A stretch of DNA of 64,000 bases from Mycolicibacterium moriokaense (lineage in GTDB: Bacteria > Actinomycetota > Actinomycetes > Mycobacteriales > Mycobacteriaceae). Each line of letters begins with the position of its first letter. Position 1 is the first letter of the stretch. Positions 59,261-64,000 of the stretch are shown here, piece by piece. Under the pieces are notes generated by a model. The model did not search any database, had not been told where the DNA came from, and saw only the letters and a program-made list of their open reading frames with translations. The stretch is taken from NCBI RefSeq assembly GCF_003347205.1, contig NZ_QQBJ01000026.1:1-64000 (forward strand), given 5' to 3'. Position numbers and translations under genes: made by a program.

Positions 59261-59317
59261 GTCGATTATTCGGAGCCGCAACGCCTTTGGATGGGTCTGT
59301 CAATTACCCGCCAGACA

Positions 59318-59355
59318 CAAAATCGCACGAATCCCATTGGGATCGTGCGATTTTG
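59318..59355. terminator. Hairpin between the MPT83-like gene and dipZ
   Basis: CAAAATCGCACG pairs with CGTGCGATTTTG, with ATCCCA/TGGGAT continuing the stem (one extra base). It follows the MPT83-like stop (59383, minus strand) and precedes dipZ, so it likely terminates or attenuates the upstream transcript. Its right arm and the following CTCGCGG match a hairpin at 60156-60219. Confidence 0.65.
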
Positions 59356-59382
59356 CGTCCCCTCGCGGGTGCTGGCCTTCGC

Positions 59383-60028
59383 TCAGCCGGCCGGCGGCAT
59401 CAGCACGGTGTCGATCATGTACACCTGTGCGTTGGCCGTCGAGACGCCGCCACACACCAGGCCTGCGTCGTTGACCTTGAGGTTGTCGCCCTCCCCGGTG
59501 ACCGTGACCTCGGCGCCCTGCACGGTCTTGTGCGTGCCGACGACCTTCGCCGGGCTCGCCTGGCCGGGCACCACGTGGTAGGTCAGGATGCGCCGGATCG
59601 AGCTTGGCGAACGCGTCGTCGGTCGGAGCGAACACCGTGAACTCACCGCCGTTCAGGGTGTCCACCAGGTTGACGTTCGGATTGAGCTGGCCCGACAGCG
59701 CCTGGGTCAGCGTCTTGAGCATCGGGTTGTTCGACGCCGCGACCGTCACGGGATCCTGCGCCATGCCGGCCACCGAACCCGGCCCTTCGGGCACCTGCTC
59801 GGCATAGGCCGCGCAGCCCGAGCCGATCAGGTTGGCCGCCGGGTCCGCCATGGCCGACGTCGACGCCGGTGTCTTGGCCGGCCCGGTCGTTGATGTGGTG
59901 TCGGCAGACGATGACGCCGACGACTCCGATGCACTTGTCGAGCTGTCGTTGGAACACGCAGAGAGGCCGAAGACCGCGAGTGCCGCGATGCTGGCCGCCG
60001 TCAGTGTGCTGCGGTGAACATTTCTCAT
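59383..60028 (-). pseudogene. MPT83-like fasciclin lipoprotein, frameshifted
   Basis: ATG 60028 opens a lipoprotein signal with lipobox LSAC ([20 protein letters not shown] then GLSAC), a Ser/Thr-rich linker, and the fasciclin half through [13 protein letters not shown]. The frame then breaks. The remaining half, [18 protein letters not shown] to [12 protein letters not shown], is open in another frame to 59383. About 15 codons expected between KLDP and ILTY are replaced by 4 nt, consistent with a loss of about 41 nt near 59591-59595. The right breakpoint coincides with that in the MPT70-like gene. If intact it would be the MPT83 orthologue. Confidence 0.8.
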
Positions 60029-60088
60029 TAGTGCGTTGACTCCCTAGGTCGCCGACGGGCACCGCCCGCCGATGGGCATGACACACGG

Positions 60089-60116
60089 CATTCGGCGTGA
60101 CATCGACTGCGGATGG
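60089..60116 (-). promoter_or_regulatory. SigK-like promoter of the MPT83-like gene
   Basis: On the minus strand: CCATCC, 15 nt, CCGAATG, about 60 nt before the lipoprotein ATG (60028). Same motifs and spacing as before the MPT70-like gene at 57444-57471. Confidence 0.68.
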
Positions 60117-60155
60117 GGTGCCCGCCGATCACGTCACATTTGGGTCACCTTTTCC

Positions 60156-60219
60156 CCGCGAGAAGACGCGGAATCGCATAAATCAGGCCCGAAATGTGCG
60201 AGTTCGCGTCTGCTCGCGG
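60156..60219. repeat. Long imperfect inverted repeat upstream of dxr
   Basis: CCGCGAG, AGACGCG and TCGCA on the left pair with TGCGA, CGCGTCT and CTCGCGG on the right around an 18-nt loop, with small internal mismatches. It ends 30 nt before the dxr start. The right arm resembles 59346-59368 at about 19 of 23 positions, so both appear to be copies of one palindromic intergenic repeat. Confidence 0.6.
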
Positions 60220-60249
60220 AGGGGAAGCGAGGAGCGGCACAATAGTGCG

Positions 60250-61410
60250 GTGAGCAATAGGTTGCGGGTGCTGATCCTCGGTAGCACCGGTTCGATCGGC
60301 ACGCAGGCGCTCGACGTCATCGCGGCCAATCCCGACCGCTTCGAGGTCGTCGGCCTGGCCGCCGGCGGCGGCAACCCCGACCTGCTGGCGAGGCAACGCG
60401 CCGAAACGGGTGTCACCGAGATCGCGGTCGCCGACCCCGAGGCGGCGGCCAAGGTGGGCGACGTCCCCTATGTCGGGCTGGATGCCGTCACATCGCTCAT
60501 CGAGAACACCGAGGCCGACGTCGTGCTCAATGCGCTGGTCGGCGCGCTGGGGCTGCAGCCGACGCTGGCCGCGTTGGCCAGCGGCGCCAGGCTGGCGCTG
60601 GCGAACAAGGAATCGCTGATCGCAGGCGGCCCGCTGGTGCTGAAGGCCGCGAAACCGGGCCAACTGGTGCCCGTCGACTCCGAGCATTCCGCGATCGCCC
60701 AGTGCTTGCGCGGTGGCACCCCCGACGAGGTCGCCAGGATCGTGCTGACGGCGTCGGGCGGGCCGTTCCGCGGCTGGGCCGCCGAACGCCTCGAGGACGT
60801 CACCCCCGAGCAGGCGGGCGCGCATCCGACCTGGTCGATGGGCCCGATGAACACGCTGAACTCGGCGTCGCTGGTCAACAAGGGCCTGGAACTGATCGAA
60901 ACCCACCTGCTGTTCGGCATCCCCTACGAGCGCATCGACGTGGTGGTGCACCCGCAGTCGATCGTGCACTCGATGGTGACGTTCACCGACGGATCGACGA
61001 TCGCGCAGGCCAGCCCGCCCGATATGAGGCTGCCGATCGCGCTGGCGCTCGGCTGGCCGTCGCGGGTGCCTGCCGCCGCATCTGCATGCGACTTCAGCAC
61101 CGCGTCGACCTGGGATTTCGAGCCGTTGGATGCCTCGGTGTTCCCGGCTGTCGAGTTGGCGCGGGAGGCGGGTCAGCGCGGCGGCTGCCTGACCGCCGTC
61201 TACAACGCGGCCAACGAAGAGGCCGCTGCGGCGTTCCTGGACGGCCGGATCCGGTTCCCCGCGATCGTGCGAACCGTCGCCGACGTGCTGCACGCCGCAG
61301 ACCAGTGGGCCGCCGAACCCGCTACCGTGGAAGAAGTACTTGACGCGCAACGCTGGGCACGAGACAGGGCACGGGGCGCGGTATCGCGGGAGGTAGTCAC
61401 CACAAAATGA
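60250..61410 (+). CDS. dxr: 1-deoxy-D-xylulose 5-phosphate reductoisomerase
   Basis: A 386-residue enzyme of the MEP isoprenoid pathway. It converts DXP to 2-C-methyl-D-erythritol 4-phosphate using NADPH and a divalent metal. The start is GTG ([28 protein letters not shown] motif). [27 protein letters not shown] (metal site), [35 protein letters not shown] and [16 protein letters not shown] are all present. It overlaps rip1 by 4 nt (ATGA), and ispG follows, so two MEP enzymes flank the protease. Confidence 0.97.
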   Translation: MSNRLRVLILGSTGSIGTQALDVIAANPDRFEVVGLAAGGGNPDLLARQRAETGVTEIAVADPEAAAKVGDVPYVGLDAVTSLIENTEADVVLNALVGALGLQPTLAALASGARLALANKESLIAGGPLVLKAAKPGQLVPVDSEHSAIAQCLRGGTPDEVARIVLTASGGPFRGWAAERLEDVTPEQAGAHPTWSMGPMNTLNSASLVNKGLELIETHLLFGIPYERIDVVVHPQSIVHSMVTFTDGSTIAQASPPDMRLPIALALGWPSRVPAAASACDFSTASTWDFEPLDASVFPAVELAREAGQRGGCLTAVYNAANEEAAAAFLDGRIRFPAIVRTVADVLHAADQWAAEPATVEEVLDAQRWARDRARGAVSREVVTTK

Positions 61411-62633
61411 TGTGGGTCATCGGTGTGGCGCTGTTCGCGCTGGCCATCTTGGTGTCGGTGGCGCTGCACGAGTGCGGCCACATGTGGGTGGCGCGCGCCA
61501 CCGGGATGAAGGTGCGCCGATACTTCGTCGGCTTCGGGCCGACGCTGTGGTCCACCCGACGGCCCAACAAGCTCGGCTACACCGAGTACGGCCTCAAGGC
61601 GGTGCCGCTGGGCGGGTTCTGCGACATCGCCGGGATGACGTCGATCGACGAGATCGCCCCCGAAGACAGCCGCTACGCGATGTACAAGCAGAAGACGTGG
61701 AAGCGGGCCGCAGTGCTGTTCGCGGGGCCGGCCATGAACTTCGTCGTCGGCCTGGTGATCCTGTACGGCATCGCGTTGCACTGGGGTTTCCCCGACCTGA
61801 GCCCGCAACCCGTCGCCTACATCAGCAAGACCGACTGCGTCGCCAACGCGATCAGCAAGGACAAATACGCCGACTGCACGGGCATCGGGCCCGCCGCCGC
61901 CGCGGGCATCAAGGCCGGCGACGTCATCGTCAAGGTCGGCGACACCGACGTGCACAACCCCGACGAGATGGTCGCCGCGGTGCGTGACGCCAGGGGGCCG
62001 ACGCCGTTCGTCATCGAACGGGACGGAAAGCAGATCACCACCGTCGTCGACGTGGTCGAAACCAAGCGCTACACCTCCGAGACGGCGAACACCCCGTCGA
62101 CCGTCGGCACCATCGGGGTGGCGGCCGCTGAGTACGGGCCCATCGAGTACACGCACTACAACCCGGTGACCGCGATCCCGGGCACGCTGTCGTTCACCGG
62201 TGACCTCACCGTCGAGTTGGGTAAGTCGCTGGCCAAGATCCCGACCAAGGTCGGGGCGCTGGTGCATTCCATCGGCGGCGGCGAGCGCGATCCCGAGACA
62301 CCGATCAGCGTGGTCGGGGCGTCGATCATCGGCGGCGACGCCTTCGAGCGCGGCCTGTTCATGGCGTTCTGGTTCTTCCTGGCCCAGCTGAACTTCGTGC
62401 TCGGCGCGGTCAACCTGGTGCCGCTGCTGCCGTTCGACGGCGGCCACATCGCGGTGGCGGTGTACGAGAAGATCCGGAACATGGTTCGCAAGGCGCGCGG
62501 CATGGTGGCCGCGGCACCCGTGAACTATCTCAAGCTGATGCCCGCCACTTACGTGATCCTGGTGGTCGTGGTGGGCTACATGCTGTTGACGGTGACCGCC
62601 GACGTCGTCAACCCGATCCACCCATTCGAGTAG
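61407..62633 (+). CDS. rip1: Site-2 intramembrane metalloprotease Rip1 (RseP-like)
   Basis: A 408-residue membrane zinc protease. HExxH is HECGH at 21-25 in helix 1. A PDZ domain spans about residues 130-220 ([32 protein letters not shown]), and the C-terminal metal motif is [20 protein letters not shown]. In mycobacteria it cuts anti-sigma factors, including that of SigK, which makes it functionally linked to the SigK-like promoters next door. ATGA overlap with dxr; ispG starts 10 nt after. Confidence 0.96.
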   Translation: MMWVIGVALFALAILVSVALHECGHMWVARATGMKVRRYFVGFGPTLWSTRRPNKLGYTEYGLKAVPLGGFCDIAGMTSIDEIAPEDSRYAMYKQKTWKRAAVLFAGPAMNFVVGLVILYGIALHWGFPDLSPQPVAYISKTDCVANAISKDKYADCTGIGPAAAAGIKAGDVIVKVGDTDVHNPDEMVAAVRDARGPTPFVIERDGKQITTVVDVVETKRYTSETANTPSTVGTIGVAAAEYGPIEYTHYNPVTAIPGTLSFTGDLTVELGKSLAKIPTKVGALVHSIGGGERDPETPISVVGASIIGGDAFERGLFMAFWFFLAQLNFVLGAVNLVPLLPFDGGHIAVAVYEKIRNMVRKARGMVAAAPVNYLKLMPATYVILVVVVGYMLLTVTADVVNPIHPFE

Positions 62634-62642
62634 GAGACAACG

Positions 62643-63809
62643 ATGGCCTCCGGCCGAGAAATAGGGCTAGGCATGCCGGCACCACCCGCGCCGACCCTGG
62701 CCCCGCGGCGCAAGACCCGTCAGCTGATGGTTGGCGACGTCGGCGTCGGCAGTGACCATCCGATCGCGGTGCAGTCGATGTGCACCACCAAGACTCACGA
62801 CGTGAACAGCACGCTTCAGCAGATCGCCGAGCTGACCGCGTCCGGCTGTGACATCGTCCGGGTCGCGTGCCCGCGTCAGGAGGACGCCGACGCGCTGCCC
62901 GAGATCGCCAGGCACAGCCAGATCCCGGTGATCGCCGACATCCACTTCCAGCCCAAGTACATCTTCGCCGCGATCGACGCCGGATGCGCCGCGGTGCGCG
63001 TCAACCCCGGCAACATCAAGGAGTTCGACGGCCGGGTCAAGGAGGTCGCCAAGGCCGCGGGCGCGGCGGGGACCCCGATCCGCATCGGCGTCAACGCCGG
63101 CTCGCTGGACAAGCGCTTCATGGAGAAGTACGGCAAGGCCACTCCGGAGGCGCTCGTCGAATCGGCACTCTGGGAGGCCTCGCTGTTCGAGGAACACGGG
63201 TTCGGCGACATCAAGATCAGCGTCAAGCACAACGATCCGGTGGTGATGGTCGCCGCCTACGAACAGCTTGCCGCGCAATGCGATTACCCGCTGCACCTCG
63301 GCGTCACCGAGGCCGGCCCGGCGTTTCAGGGCACGATCAAGTCGGCGGTCGCCTTCGGCGCGCTGCTGTCGCGGGGGATCGGCGACACCATCCGGGTGTC
63401 GCTGTCGGCGCCGCCGATCGAAGAGGTCAAGGTCGGCAACCAGATCCTCGAGTCGCTGAACCTGCGCCCGCGCTCGCTGGAGATCGTGTCGTGCCCGTCG
63501 TGCGGGCGCGCGCAGGTCGACGTGTACACGCTGGCCAACGAGGTCACCGCGGGCCTGGAGGGCATGGAGGTTCCGCTGCGCGTCGCCGTGATGGGATGCG
63601 TCGTCAACGGCCCCGGTGAAGCGCGCGAGGCGGACCTCGGTGTCGCGTCCGGAAACGGCAAGGGCCAGATCTTCGTCAAGGGCGAGGTCATCAAGACCGT
63701 CCCGGAGCACCTGATCGTCGAGACGCTCATCGAAGAGGCGATGCGAATCGCCGAAGAGCAGGGTCCGCAGGCAAGTGCAAGCGGTTCGCCGGAGGTGACC
63801 GTAAGCTGA
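62643..63809 (+). CDS. ispG: 4-hydroxy-3-methylbut-2-en-1-yl diphosphate synthase IspG (GcpE)
   Basis: A 388-residue iron-sulphur enzyme of the MEP pathway, converting MEcPP to HMBPP. The TIM-barrel half includes [36 protein letters not shown] and RVNPGNIK. Cluster ligands are Cys284 and Cys287 in [11 protein letters not shown] and Cys319 with Glu326 in [13 protein letters not shown]. The ATG is preceded by TAGGAGA. It lies 10 nt after rip1 in the same operon. Confidence 0.97.
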   Translation: MASGREIGLGMPAPPAPTLAPRRKTRQLMVGDVGVGSDHPIAVQSMCTTKTHDVNSTLQQIAELTASGCDIVRVACPRQEDADALPEIARHSQIPVIADIHFQPKYIFAAIDAGCAAVRVNPGNIKEFDGRVKEVAKAAGAAGTPIRIGVNAGSLDKRFMEKYGKATPEALVESALWEASLFEEHGFGDIKISVKHNDPVVMVAAYEQLAAQCDYPLHLGVTEAGPAFQGTIKSAVAFGALLSRGIGDTIRVSLSAPPIEEVKVGNQILESLNLRPRSLEIVSCPSCGRAQVDVYTLANEVTAGLEGMEVPLRVAVMGCVVNGPGEAREADLGVASGNGKGQIFVKGEVIKTVPEHLIVETLIEEAMRIAEEQGPQASASGSPEVTVS

Positions 63810-63861
63810 ACATGACCCTGTGACCGGGGTCTGTTGCCGCAGGTGTGCAGAAAGAGTCCCG

Positions 63862-64000
63862 ATGTCGGCTCCACCGCTATTCCGCTTCGTCGATGAACGA
63901 CGGGTTTCAGTGGTGCGCGACGTCGGCGCGGTGCGGCAGGTGCTCGACGCCGACCCGGTCGGAAGCTGCATGGTGGCGTCCCGGGTCGCCGAGCACGGCG
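63862..64000 (+). CDS. GNAT-family acetyltransferase, N-terminal part (runs off the window)
   Basis: ATG 63862 opens MSAPPLFRFVDERRVSVVRDVGAVRQVLDADPVGSCMVASRVAEHG and runs to the window end. An N-terminal segment of this kind precedes the acetyltransferase domain in the GNAT protein that follows ispG in M. tuberculosis (Rv2867c). The call rests mainly on position, since the catalytic region is outside the window. RBS-like AAAGAG lies 8 nt upstream. Confidence 0.65.
   Translation, partial: MSAPPLFRFVDERRVSVVRDVGAVRQVLDADPVGSCMVASRVAEHG

Noticed and set aside
63804-63840. A possible GACCC/GGGTC terminator after ispG
   Set aside because: The stem is only five base pairs with an 8-nt loop, too weak to separate from chance in GC-rich DNA.
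60250-64000. Long open frames on the minus strand opposite dxr, rip1 and ispG (more than 400 codons)
   Set aside because: They are antisense artefacts of GC-rich codon bias; the plus-strand frames encode complete conserved enzymes with all catalytic motifs.

Overview
The window is high-GC actinobacterial DNA and almost certainly comes from a Mycobacterium/Mycolicibacterium. It carries several F420-dependent luciferase-like oxidoreductases, a mycofactocin-type SDR, a WS/DGAT acyltransferase, MPT70/MPT83-like fasciclins around DipZ, and the gene order dxr-rip1-ispG-GNAT. From general knowledge of M. tuberculosis (not a search), the run DUF2631 - mpt70 - dipZ - mpt83 - dxr - rip1 - ispG - GNAT at the right end, with rlmN near the left end, matches the Rv2867c-Rv2880c neighbourhood. 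The roughly 48 kb between rlmN and the DUF2631 gene therefore reads as an accessory catabolic island in a conserved chromosomal frame.

Layout: 1-3.2 kb, F420 oxidoreductase, DMT exporter, rlmN. 3.2-10.4 kb, two paralogous TetR/phosphotransferase modules flank a CoA-transferase, a CrtC-like protein and a third phosphotransferase. 10.4-15.2 kb, operon P450 - ferredoxin - P450 - cyclase-family hydrolase - FMN alpha-hydroxyacid dehydrogenase. 15.3-16.9 kb, thioesterase and SMP-30 protein. 17.0-23.8 kb, seven tightly overlapping genes: NIPSNAP-like, P450, zinc alcohol dehydrogenase, HpcH aldolase, SDR, Baeyer-Villiger-type monooxygenase, alpha/beta hydrolase. 23.8-26.1 kb, SRPBCC protein, a decayed hydrolase remnant, and a secreted Asn/Gly-repeat protein. 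26.1-34.1 kb, acyl-CoA dehydrogenase, two F420 oxidoreductases, MaoC and hot-dog proteins, TetR/metal-hydrolase pair, membrane protein. 34.0-46.7 kb, two meta-cleavage aromatic modules (mhp/hsa-like) with two TetR regulators. 46.8-51.4 kb, GH16, DUF427, WS/DGAT, P450, DUF2631. 51.5-56.8 kb, SDR, photolyase, F420 and Ddn-type proteins, epimerase and ECF sigma factor. 56.8-64 kb, the conserved fasciclin/DipZ/isoprenoid block.

The most striking signal is a 30-bp element, CTTTACA-N14-TGTCACGCT, present nine times with an invariant spacer, always upstream of island genes. It has the geometry of a promoter (TTTACA, 17-nt spacer, TGT-CACGCT). In four cases the start codon lies 6-7 nt downstream, which predicts leaderless mRNAs. 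It seems to tie the P450, CoA, thioesterase and oxidoreductase genes into one regulon. Gene content suggests stepwise oxidation of a hydrophobic (alicyclic, terpenoid or steroid-like) substrate: hydroxylation, dehydrogenation, Baeyer-Villiger oxidation, ester hydrolysis, aldol cleavage and CoA-dependent steps. The substrate itself is not evident.

Other notable points: both fasciclin genes carry a frameshift ending at the same place, yet both keep SigK-like promoters (CCATCC-N15-CCGAAT). A 9-codon leader ORF is stop-start coupled to the first gene of the seven-gene operon. TGACGA-type palindromes recur at three loci. No tRNA, rRNA, CRISPR array, insertion sequence or phage gene was recognised.
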